Of a DNA stretch of 64,000 bases, positions 42,789-50,561 are shown piece after piece. A model generated the notes under the pieces. It was given only the letters and a program-made list of their open reading frames with translations, was not told the DNA's origin and did not search any database. Position 1 is the first letter of the stretch, and each line of letters begins with the position of its first letter. A program made the translations under genes and the position numbers. Source of the stretch: Pseudomonadota bacterium (GTDB lineage Bacteria > Pseudomonadota > Gammaproteobacteria > Burkholderiales > Burkholderiaceae_C); assembly GCA_029779845.1 (NCBI GenBank), contig JAKOZT010000005.1:53833-117832 (forward strand). Reading direction: 5' to 3'.

Positions 42789-43946
42789 ATGAAGAACACC
42801 GTCCTCGCCGCGCTTTGCGCAGCCACCTTCTGCGGCAGCGCCTTCGCGCAGTCCAGCGCGCCGATCAAGGTCGGCCTGATGCTGCCGGCCACCGGCACCT
42901 ATGCGGCGCTGGGCGACATGATCGAGAAGGGCTTCAAGCTGCACGTGCAGGAGCAGGGCGGCAAGCTCGCCGGCCGCGAGATCCAGTACTTCAAGGTCGA
43001 CGACGAGAGCGACCCGTCGAAAGCCACCGACAACGTCAACAAGCTGATCAAGCGCGACAACGTCGACGTGCTGGTCGGCACGGTGCACTCGGGCGTCGCG
43101 CTGGCGATGGCCAAGGCCGCGAAGGAGAGCAACACGCTGCTGATCGTGCCGAACGCCGGCGCGGACGCGATCACCGGGCCGATGTGCGGGCCGAACATCG
43201 TGCGCTCGAGCTTCTCGAACTGGCAGCCGGGCTACTCCACCGGCGTGGTGGCGGCGCAGAAAGGCTACAAGCGCGCGATGACCATCACCTGGAATTACGC
43301 CGCCGGGCAGGAGACGGTGAAGGGCTTCCGCGAGGCCTTCGAGAAGGGCGGCGGGCAGGTGCTGAAGGACTTGAACCTGCCCTTCCCGAACGTCGAGTTC
43401 CAGGCGCTGCTGACCGAGATCGCGGCGCAGAAGCCCGACGTGGTGTTCGCCTTCTTCGCCGGCGGCGGCGCGGTGAAGTTCGTCAAGGACTACGACGCGG
43501 CGGGGCTCAAGAAAACCATCCCGCTGTTCGGCTCGGGCTTCCTGACCGACGGCACGCTGCAGGCGCAAGGCCCGTCGGCGCAGGGCCTGTTCACCACGCT
43601 GCACTACGCCGACAGCCTGGACATCCCGAAGAACAACGCCTTCCGCAAGGCCTTCGCGCTGGCCTACAAGCAGAACGCCGACGTCTACGCGGTGCAGGGC
43701 TACGACGCGGCGCAGCTGCTGGGCGCGGGCCTGGCGGCGGTGAAGGGCGACCTGAGCAAGCGCGATGCGCTGGCCGCCGCGATGCGCAAGGCCACGGTGG
43801 ACAGCCCGCGCGGCAAGTTCACGCTCTCGCCGGCCGGCAACCCGGTGCAGGACATGTACCTGCGCGAGGCCAGGGGCGAGAACAACGAGTACCGCGCGGT
43901 GGCCGTGAAGGCGCTGGCCGACCCCGCACGCGGTTGTAAGCTCTGA
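42789..43946 (+). CDS. Periplasmic branched-chain-type ABC transporter substrate-binding protein
   Basis: A 385-residue receptor. Signal peptide MKNTVLAALCAATFCGSAFA, mature start QSSAPIKVGLMLPATGTYA. Further family features are VDDESDPSKATDNVNKLI and VGTVHSGVALAMAKAA (about 95-110). It is the first gene of a complete rightward operon: binding protein, LivH, LivM, LivG, LivF, then an ABM protein. The ligand is unknown; the GDMIEKGFKLHVQEQGGKLAGREI type is frequent in Burkholderiales among receptors for aromatic or short organic acids. Confidence 0.92.
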   Translation: MKNTVLAALCAATFCGSAFAQSSAPIKVGLMLPATGTYAALGDMIEKGFKLHVQEQGGKLAGREIQYFKVDDESDPSKATDNVNKLIKRDNVDVLVGTVHSGVALAMAKAAKESNTLLIVPNAGADAITGPMCGPNIVRSSFSNWQPGYSTGVVAAQKGYKRAMTITWNYAAGQETVKGFREAFEKGGGQVLKDLNLPFPNVEFQALLTEIAAQKPDVVFAFFAGGGAVKFVKDYDAAGLKKTIPLFGSGFLTDGTLQAQGPSAQGLFTTLHYADSLDIPKNNAFRKAFALAYKQNADVYAVQGYDAAQLLGAGLAAVKGDLSKRDALAAAMRKATVDSPRGKFTLSPAGNPVQDMYLREARGENNEYRAVAVKALADPARGCKL

Positions 43947-43971
43947 CGCTCCGCCACCCGCGTTCCAGGCA

Positions 43972-44844
43972 ATGGACCTCGCCACCTTCCTCGTCCAGTG
44001 CCTGAACGCCGTGCAGTACGGCCTGCTGCTGTTCCTCGTCGCCAGCGGGCTGACGCTGATCTTCGGGATCATGGGCGTGATCAACCTCGCCCACGGCAGC
44101 TTCTACATGATCGGCGCCTACCTGGCCTTCGTGCTGGCGCCGTGGTTCGGCGACTGGTACCTCACCAAGCTCGCCGCCGGCGTGATCCTCGCCGCGCTGT
44201 TCGGCTACCTGCTGGAGTGGGCCTTCTTCAGCTTCCTCTACCAGCGCGACCACCTGCAGCAGGTGCTGATGACCTACGCGCTGATCCTCGTCTTCGAGGA
44301 GCTGCGCTCGCTGACGGTGGGCAACGACGTGCACGGCGTGCAGGCGCCCTCGTGGCTGGCCGGCGGCTTCCGGCTCGGCGAGCTGATGAGCTACCCGTGG
44401 TACCGGGTGTTCGCGTCGGTCGCCTGCATCGTGCTGGCCGTGGCGCTGTACTGGGTCGTCAACCGCACGAAGCTCGGCATGATGATCCGCGCCGGCGCGA
44501 GCAACCGCGACATGGTGCGCGGCCTGGGCATCGACATCCAGCGCCTGTACCGCATCGTCTTTGCCGGCGGCGTGGCGCTGGCGGCGCTGGCCGGCATGAT
44601 CGCCGCGCCGCTGTCGTCGGTGTACCCGAACATGGGCGCGAGCGTGCTGATCATCTGCTTCGTCGTGGTGGTGATCGGCGGCATCGGCTCGATCACCGGC
44701 GCGCTGATCGCCTCGCTGCTGGTCGGCTTCGTCGACACCTTCGGCAAGGTGTTCTTCGCCGAGTTCAGCGGCATCGGGGTCTACCTGCTGATGGCGGTGA
44801 TCCTGGTGTGGCGGCCCGAGGGGCTGATGAAGCGGGGCCACTGA
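43972..44844 (+). CDS. livH: Branched-chain-type ABC transporter permease LivH
   Basis: A 290-residue permease of normal length with the NLAHGSFYMIGAYL motif (about 38-51), the coupling loop MIRAGASNRDMVRGLGI (about 165-181) and the VWRPEGLMKRGH tail. It follows the binding-protein gene by 25 bp. A Burkholderiales-type repeat separates it from livM downstream, an unusual insertion inside an operon. Confidence 0.92.
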   Translation: MDLATFLVQCLNAVQYGLLLFLVASGLTLIFGIMGVINLAHGSFYMIGAYLAFVLAPWFGDWYLTKLAAGVILAALFGYLLEWAFFSFLYQRDHLQQVLMTYALILVFEELRSLTVGNDVHGVQAPSWLAGGFRLGELMSYPWYRVFASVACIVLAVALYWVVNRTKLGMMIRAGASNRDMVRGLGIDIQRLYRIVFAGGVALAALAGMIAAPLSSVYPNMGASVLIICFVVVVIGGIGSITGALIASLLVGFVDTFGKVFFAEFSGIGVYLLMAVILVWRPEGLMKRGH

Positions 44845-44850
44845 AATGAA

Positions 44851-44907
44851 ACCCCCAAGCTCACTGCGTTCGCTGCCCCCCGAGGGGGCGCTCAGTGGCT
44901 TCGGAAC
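44851..44907. repeat. Burkholderiales intergenic repeat inside the liv operon
   Basis: CCCCCAAGCTCACTGCG...CGCTGCCCCCCGAGGGGGCGCTCAGTGGC: runs of C and G flank AGCTCACTGCG/CGCTCAGTGG. The type is well known between genes of Comamonadaceae and relatives. It can fold into a GC hairpin between livH and livM and could lower downstream expression. A livM reading starting at GTG 44895 would begin inside the repeat, so it was not used. Confidence 0.75.
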
Positions 44908-44924
44908 GGCCGGGCGCCACTGAG

Positions 44925-45893
44925 ATGCGTTCGTCGTGGATCGTTCCCGTCGCGGTGCTGATCGCACTGGCCGCGCTGCCCGCCGTGCTGACGCCCTACA
45001 CGCAGGATCTGGTGCTGAAGATCGCGGTGCTGGCGATCTTCGCGCTGAGCCTGGAACTGCTGGTGGGCAGCGCCGGGCTGGTGAGCCTGGGGCATGCGGC
45101 GTTTTTCGGCATCGGCGCCTACGTCACGGTGCTGGGCACCGGCGACGCGGGCGCGGCTTCGCTCGCGTGGCTGCTGCCGGCGGCGATGGGCGCGGCGGCG
45201 CTGTACGCGCTCTTCGTCGGCGCGCTGAGCCTGCGCACCAGCGGCGTCTACTTCATCATGGTGACGCTGGCCTTCGCGCAGATGGCCTACTTCGTGTTCC
45301 ACGACACCCAGGTGGGCGGCGGCAGCGACGGCATCTTCCTCTACAGCAAGCCGGTGCTCGCGCTCGGCGGGGCGACGCTGATCGACCTCGACGACAAGAC
45401 CCATCTCTACTACTTCGTGCTGGGCGCGCTCGCCTTCAGCTACGCGCTGCTGGCGCTGATCGGCCGCTCGCGCCTCGGCCACGCGCTGGCGGGCATCCGC
45501 GTCAACGAGCAGCGCATGCGCGCCGCGGGTTTCCGCACCTACGGCTACAAGCTCGCGGCCTTCGTGATCGGCGGCGCGCTCGCCGGCCTGGCCGGCTTCC
45601 TGATCGCGGTGAAGGACGGCGCGGTGAACCCCGAACTGCTGTCGTGGCACGAGTCGGGCGCGGTGCTGCTGATGATCATCCTCGGCGGCATCGGCAGCCT
45701 GCGCGGCGCGGTGCTGGGCGCGGTGGCCTTCACGCTGCTCAAGGAGCTGTTCCAGAGCGAAGCGCTGCTCGGGCCGCTGGCGGGGCATTGGCAGCTGACG
45801 CTGGGCCTCACCATCATCGCCTTCGTCGCGCTGCTGCCCAAGGGCTTGATCGGCTTGAAGCAGCGCTTGCGGCTCGGAGCCTCGCATGGCTGA
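44925..45893 (+). CDS. livM: Branched-chain-type ABC transporter permease LivM
   Basis: A 322-residue permease. ATG 44925 (MRSSWIVPVAVLIALAALPA) is chosen because it lies outside the repeat and places the first membrane helix normally. GSAGLVSLGHAAFFGIGAYV (about 42-61) is the LivM signature, and GGIGSLRGAVLGAV near 255-268 and LLPKGLIGLKQRL at the end are typical. Its 3' end overlaps livG by 8 bp. Confidence 0.92.
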   Translation: MRSSWIVPVAVLIALAALPAVLTPYTQDLVLKIAVLAIFALSLELLVGSAGLVSLGHAAFFGIGAYVTVLGTGDAGAASLAWLLPAAMGAAALYALFVGALSLRTSGVYFIMVTLAFAQMAYFVFHDTQVGGGSDGIFLYSKPVLALGGATLIDLDDKTHLYYFVLGALAFSYALLALIGRSRLGHALAGIRVNEQRMRAAGFRTYGYKLAAFVIGGALAGLAGFLIAVKDGAVNPELLSWHESGAVLLMIILGGIGSLRGAVLGAVAFTLLKELFQSEALLGPLAGHWQLTLGLTIIAFVALLPKGLIGLKQRLRLGASHG

Positions 45894-46635
45894 GCCGCTG
45901 CTGCGCTCCAATTTGCTGACGCGCCGCTTCGGCGGGCTCACCGCGGTCAACGGCGTCTCGCTCGCCTTGCACGCGGGCGAAGTGCACGCGGTGATCGGCA
46001 CCAACGGCGCGGGCAAGTCGACGCTGATCAACATGCTCTCGGGCGAGATCCCGGCCTCGGGCGGCAGCATCCACTTCGACGGCCACGACATCACCGACTG
46101 GTCTCAGCCGAAACGCGCACGCGCCGGCATCGGCCGCAGCTACCAGCGCACGACGATCTTTCCCGAGTTCACGGTGCTGGAGAACTGCCGCCTGTGCGCG
46201 CAGGCGACGCTGCCGCGCCCCTGGGCGCTGTGGGAAGCGGCGCAGCGCTGCGAAATCAGCCTCGCGGCGGCGCACGAGGCGCTGGCGGCGGCGGGCTTGG
46301 CCGAGATGGCACAGCGCGGCGCCGGCACGCTCAGCCACGGCGGCAAGCGCCAGCTCGAGATCGCGATGTGCCTGGCGACGCGCCCGCGCGTGCTGCTGCT
46401 CGACGAGCCGCTGGCCGGCATGGGCGCCGAGGAGACCGAGCGCATGCTCGCGCTGCTGGCCGCGCTGAAGGCGACGCACGCGGTACTGCTGGTCGAGCAC
46501 GACATGGACGCGGTGTTCCGCATCGCCGAGCGCATCACCGTGATGGTCAACGGCGAGGTGATCGCCAGCGACGCGCCGGCGGCGATCCGCGCGAATCGCG
46601 AGGTGCAGACCGCCTACCTCGGCGAAGGACATTGA
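45886..46635 (+). CDS. livG: Branched-chain-type ABC transporter ATP-binding protein LivG
   Basis: A 249-residue ATPase with Walker A GTNGAGKST (about 38-46), RTTIFPEFTVLENC in the LivG-specific insert, signature LSHGGKRQLEIAM (degenerate), Walker B VLLLDEPLAGMG (about 165-176) and H-loop [11 protein letters not shown]. It overlaps livM and is 2 bp ahead of livF. Confidence 0.93.
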   Translation: MAEPLLRSNLLTRRFGGLTAVNGVSLALHAGEVHAVIGTNGAGKSTLINMLSGEIPASGGSIHFDGHDITDWSQPKRARAGIGRSYQRTTIFPEFTVLENCRLCAQATLPRPWALWEAAQRCEISLAAAHEALAAAGLAEMAQRGAGTLSHGGKRQLEIAMCLATRPRVLLLDEPLAGMGAEETERMLALLAALKATHAVLLVEHDMDAVFRIAERITVMVNGEVIASDAPAAIRANREVQTAYLGEGH

Positions 46636-46637
46636 GC

Positions 46638-47339
46638 ATGCTGTCGATCGCCGACCTCAACACCTGCTACGGCGAAGCGCACATCCTGCGCGGCGCCGCG
46701 CTCGAGCTGCCGGCCGGCAGCGCGCTCGGCCTGCTGGGCCGCAACGGCATGGGCAAGACCACGCTGATCCGCACGCTGATGGGCTACGTGCGCCCGGCCT
46801 CCGGCCGCATCGTGTGGGACGGCCGGGACGTCACCGGCTGGGCGCCCGAGCGCATGGCGCGTCTGGGCATCGGCTACGTGCCCGAGGGGCGCGGCATCTT
46901 CCCCAACCTCACGGTGCGCGAGAACCTCGTGATGAGCGCGCGCGCCGGCGTCGACGGCCAGCGCGCGTGGTCCGAGGAGCGCGTGCTCGCCACCTTCCCG
47001 CGCCTGGCCGAGCGGCTCGCGCACGGCGGCGGCCAGCTCTCCGGCGGCGAGCAGCAGATGCTGTCCATCGGCCGCGCGCTGATGACCAATCCGAGGCTGA
47101 TGATCCTCGACGAGGCCACCGAAGGCCTGGCGCCTTTGATCGTCGCCGAGATCTGGCGCGTGATAGTCGCGATCCGCGAGACCGGCATCAGCACGCTGAT
47201 CGTCGACCGCGACTACCGCCGCGTGCTCGCCCACACCGACCGCGCCGCGGTGATGGAGAAGGGCCGCATCGTCATCGCGGGCGCGAGCGACACGCTGGCG
47301 GCCGACACCGCGGCGCTGGCGCGTTATCTTGGCGTCTGA
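46638..47339 (+). CDS. livF: Branched-chain-type ABC transporter ATP-binding protein LivF
   Basis: A 233-residue ATPase with Walker A GRNGMGKTT, signature LSGGEQQMLSIGRAL (about 135-149) and Walker B LMILDEATEGLAP (about 158). A deviation: the H-loop region, normally LLVEQN, reads LIVDRDYRRVL, so the usual family glutamine is replaced. ATG 46638 follows the livG TGA by 2 bp. It is the last transporter gene; the ABM protein follows after 22 bp. Confidence 0.92.
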   Translation: MLSIADLNTCYGEAHILRGAALELPAGSALGLLGRNGMGKTTLIRTLMGYVRPASGRIVWDGRDVTGWAPERMARLGIGYVPEGRGIFPNLTVRENLVMSARAGVDGQRAWSEERVLATFPRLAERLAHGGGQLSGGEQQMLSIGRALMTNPRLMILDEATEGLAPLIVAEIWRVIVAIRETGISTLIVDRDYRRVLAHTDRAAVMEKGRIVIAGASDTLAADTAALARYLGV

Positions 47340-47361
47340 CCACTTTCACCGGAAGCAACCC

Positions 47362-47664
47362 ATGATCCTCGAACTCGCCGACATCCGCATCCAGCCCGGC
47401 CAGCAGGCCGCCTTCGACGAAGCCATCGTGCGCGGCGTCGGCACCGTGATCAGCCAGGCGCGGGGCTTTCGCGGCTGGACGGTGAACAAGGGCGTCGAAT
47501 CGCCCGAGCGCTACGTGCTACAGATCTTCTGGGACACGCTCGAAGACCACACCGTGCACTTCCGCGGCAGCGAGCTGTTCGCGCAATGGCGCGCGATCGT
47601 CGGGCCGTTCTTTGCGCAGCCGCCGGTGGTGGAACACTTCACATTGCTTGCAGAATCGGACTGA
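47362..47664 (+). CDS. Antibiotic biosynthesis monooxygenase (ABM) domain protein
   Basis: A 100-residue ferredoxin-like alpha/beta protein of the ABM family: MILELADIRIQPGQQAAFDE start, FRGWTVNKGVESPERYVLQI middle strands and HFTLLAESD end. Such small dimeric proteins act as cofactor-free oxygenases, heme-degrading enzymes or substrate binders. The heme-oxygenase (IsdG) residues cannot be recognised. It is probably part of the transporter operon and tied to metabolism of the imported compound. Confidence 0.85.
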   Translation: MILELADIRIQPGQQAAFDEAIVRGVGTVISQARGFRGWTVNKGVESPERYVLQIFWDTLEDHTVHFRGSELFAQWRAIVGPFFAQPPVVEHFTLLAESD

Positions 47665-47693
47665 GAACAAAAAACCGCAGGGAGGGAGAGTCC

Positions 47694-50528
47694 ATGAAGA
47701 GAATTGTCGCGGCCGTGCGCAACGGCCTGCGCGGCAAGGCGGTCGCCTGGGCCGCCGCGGCGTGGTGCGGCTGCAGCGCCGTCTGGGCGCAGGCGCCCTC
47801 TGCGCCCTCGCCCGATGCAGGGCTCAAGGAGGTGCGCCTCGACGACACCGCCTTCGCCCGCGGCGCGCCGCTGCCTGCCTGGTCGCTGCCACTGGCCGAA
47901 GTCCCCGCCACCACGCGCCGCACGCCGGTCGTGCTGCGCCTGGCCGAGACGCAATTCAACGTCGCGCCGGAGAAGGCCTACCTGGTGAACCGCGCCATCC
48001 AGGTCAACGACGCGAGTTCGCTGGCCCAGATCGGCCAGTACGCCATCCAGTTCGTTCCGCAGTACCAGCGCGTGGCGCTGCACCGCCTCGAGATCCTGCG
48101 CGGAAGCGAGGTTCTGCAGCGCGCCGAACAGGTGCAGCTGCGCTTCCTCGAGCGCGAGACGGGGCTGGAAGGCGGGGTCTACAGCGGCGCCGTGACGGCG
48201 GTGATGCTGCTGTCCGATGTGCGCGTCGGCGACACGCTTCGCATCGTCTACAGCGTGACGGGCGACAACCCCGTCTTCGCCGCGAAGTTCTCCGATTCGG
48301 CGAGCTGGGACCAGGGCGAGCCGACCGAGCGGCGCCGCGTGACGCTGCTGGCGCCGGCCGACCGCCGGATCGAGTGGCGCATGCACGGCGACTACCGCTC
48401 CGCGCGGGTGCGCCCCGACGAGACGCGCCGGGGCGACGTACGCATCCTGACCTTCGAGGAGCGCGGCCTGGACGGCGTCGACCCGGAGACGCACATTCCC
48501 ACCGACTACGTGCCGCTGCGTTTCATTCAGTTCACCGAATACGGCAGCTGGAACGACGTGGCGCGCTGGGCCGCCGGGCTGTTCCCGAAGGACAGCGCGC
48601 TGCCGGCCGAGCTGGAGCCGGTGATCGCCCGCCTGCGCCAGCTGCCCGACCCCACGCAGCGCGCCGCCGGCGCGCTGCGCTGGGTGCAGGACGAGGTGCG
48701 CTACTTCAGCGTCTCGCTCGGGGAAAGCTCGCACCGGCCCCATCCTCCCGCGGTGGTGCTGCAGCGCCGCTATGGTGACTGCAAGGACAAGACGCTGCTG
48801 CTGATGGCGATGCTGCGCGAACTCGGCATCGACGCCACGCCGATGCTGGTGTCGCTGCGCAATCCGCGGATGCCGGCACGGCTGCTGCCGAGCCCCGATC
48901 TTTTCGACCATGTCTTCGCCCGCGTCGAGATCGGCGGCGCCACCTTTTATCTCGACCCCACCCGCATGGGTCAGCGCGGCGAACTGGCACGCATGGGGCC
49001 CGTGGCGCAGGGCGCCTCGGCGCTGCCGGTGCGCGAGCAGACCACCGAGCTGCTCACGCTGTCGACGCCCGATGCCGCGGAGCTCGCGACCAACGAGCTG
49101 CGCGAGGAGTTCACGCTCGCCAGCATGGACGGCGACGCCCTGCTGTCGGTGCACCGGCAATGGCGCGGCGGCGCCGCGGAGGTGCTGCGCGTGGTGTTCG
49201 GCCGGATGACACCCGAGCAGCTGCGCGCGCAGTCGACGCTCGACTACGAGCGCCGCTACCCCGGCATCGGCGTCGAGGGCGATCCGCGCCTCATCGACGA
49301 CGAGGCGCGCAACACGCTCGTGCTCGAAGCGCGCTACAAGGTGCCCAAGCCGGCGCGCGAGGCCGCCGGGGACTGGGCGCTGCGCTTCTTCCCGTCGAAC
49401 CTGCAAGGCGCGCTCAACCTCCCGCAGAAGATCAACCGCAACTTCCCCGCCACGGTGGCGTGGTCACCCTATGTGGCGCGCTACAAGCTCGTGGTGAACT
49501 GGCCCGAGAACGTGGGAATGTTCGCCGATCCGTCCACGCAGCGGGTCGACGGCACGGTGTTCCGTGCCCAGGTCCAGCGCGGCTTCCGCGGCAACGTGGC
49601 GACGCTGGACATGGAGTACACGGTGCTGGCCGACACGGTGACGGCCCGGCAGCTGCCGCAGCTCATGCAGGATCTGCAGAAGCTCGAGCGCGTGCTGGGC
49701 GGCGCCGTCGTCGTCGAGCGCGCGGCCATCAAGTCCGGCGGCTTCCTCGGCCTGGGCAAGCCCACGGTGCAGCAGAGCATGCGGGCGCGGCTGGAAGAGC
49801 AGCTGCGCAAGCTGAACGGCACCATCGGCGAGCAACGCCTGAAGGGCGACGACCTCGCCGAGGCGCTGTGCCATCGCGCCGAGCTCTTCGTCGATCTCGA
49901 CCGGCCCGCCGAGGGGATGCCCGACGCGCAGGAGGCCGTGCGCACCGCGCCGGCGCTGCCCCGGGTGTGGCAATGCCGCGCCAATGTGCTGTTCGCCAAC
50001 CGCGAGTTCGCGCGCGCGATCGCCGACTACACCAAGGCCCTGGGCCTGGGCGGCGAACCGTTCGAGACTTTCCACCGCCGCGGGCATGCGCGCTTCTACG
50101 CCGGCCAGTTCGAAGCGGCGGCCGCCGACTTCGGCCAGGCAGCGCAGGCGCGCCGCAACGGCGAGGAGTCGGACAGCGTCTACGCGCGGCTGTGGCAAGC
50201 CTGGGCCCTGATGCGCGCGGGCTCGGGCCTGAGTGCCGAACTGCAGGAGAAGGCGCGCGCCGATGCGGGCGGCGCCTGGCCTCGTCCGGCGCTGGCGATG
50301 GCCGCCGGCGCGCTCAGTCCGCAGGAGCTGATCGCCCAGGTCGAGCGCAAGCGCGGCGACGAGCGCGAGCTGACGCTGGCGGAAGCCTGGTTCTATGTCG
50401 GCCAGCTGCATCGCGCGCGCGGCGAAACCGCGCTGGCTCGCCAGGCTTTCGAGTCCTGCCGCGCACTGGGCATCACGATGTACATCGAGCACGTTGCGGC
50501 GGGTCTCGAGCTGGCATCGCTGAAGTGA
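47694..50528 (+). CDS. Secreted DUF3857/transglutaminase-like/TPR protein
   Basis: A 944-residue protein with an N-terminal signal peptide (MKRIVAAVRNGLRGKAVAWA, cleavage near VWA-QA). Residues about 60-230 form a DUF3857 beta domain. A transglutaminase-like domain follows with a plausible triad: Cys363 in RRYGDCKDKTLL, His406 in DHVFARVE and Asp near 421 in YLDPTR. A second beta region ends near 660. TPR-like helices at about 720-940 include FANREFARAIADYTKALGLG and AWFYVGQLHRARGETALARQAF. GGAGGGAGAG precedes ATG 47694. Family members are exported proteins of unknown role, possibly protein cross-linking or proteolysis at the cell surface. It is monocistronic. Confidence 0.88.
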   Translation: MKRIVAAVRNGLRGKAVAWAAAAWCGCSAVWAQAPSAPSPDAGLKEVRLDDTAFARGAPLPAWSLPLAEVPATTRRTPVVLRLAETQFNVAPEKAYLVNRAIQVNDASSLAQIGQYAIQFVPQYQRVALHRLEILRGSEVLQRAEQVQLRFLERETGLEGGVYSGAVTAVMLLSDVRVGDTLRIVYSVTGDNPVFAAKFSDSASWDQGEPTERRRVTLLAPADRRIEWRMHGDYRSARVRPDETRRGDVRILTFEERGLDGVDPETHIPTDYVPLRFIQFTEYGSWNDVARWAAGLFPKDSALPAELEPVIARLRQLPDPTQRAAGALRWVQDEVRYFSVSLGESSHRPHPPAVVLQRRYGDCKDKTLLLMAMLRELGIDATPMLVSLRNPRMPARLLPSPDLFDHVFARVEIGGATFYLDPTRMGQRGELARMGPVAQGASALPVREQTTELLTLSTPDAAELATNELREEFTLASMDGDALLSVHRQWRGGAAEVLRVVFGRMTPEQLRAQSTLDYERRYPGIGVEGDPRLIDDEARNTLVLEARYKVPKPAREAAGDWALRFFPSNLQGALNLPQKINRNFPATVAWSPYVARYKLVVNWPENVGMFADPSTQRVDGTVFRAQVQRGFRGNVATLDMEYTVLADTVTARQLPQLMQDLQKLERVLGGAVVVERAAIKSGGFLGLGKPTVQQSMRARLEEQLRKLNGTIGEQRLKGDDLAEALCHRAELFVDLDRPAEGMPDAQEAVRTAPALPRVWQCRANVLFANREFARAIADYTKALGLGGEPFETFHRRGHARFYAGQFEAAAADFGQAAQARRNGEESDSVYARLWQAWALMRAGSGLSAELQEKARADAGGAWPRPALAMAAGALSPQELIAQVERKRGDERELTLAEAWFYVGQLHRARGETALARQAFESCRALGITMYIEHVAAGLELASLK

Positions 50529-50561
50529 GCGCCATCGTCGGCGAAATCGGATCGACCCGCC

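Noticed and set aside
44895..44924. Longer livM start at GTG 44895
   Set aside because: It would begin inside the Burkholderiales repeat and add a polar leader not seen in LivM; ATG 44925 is better.
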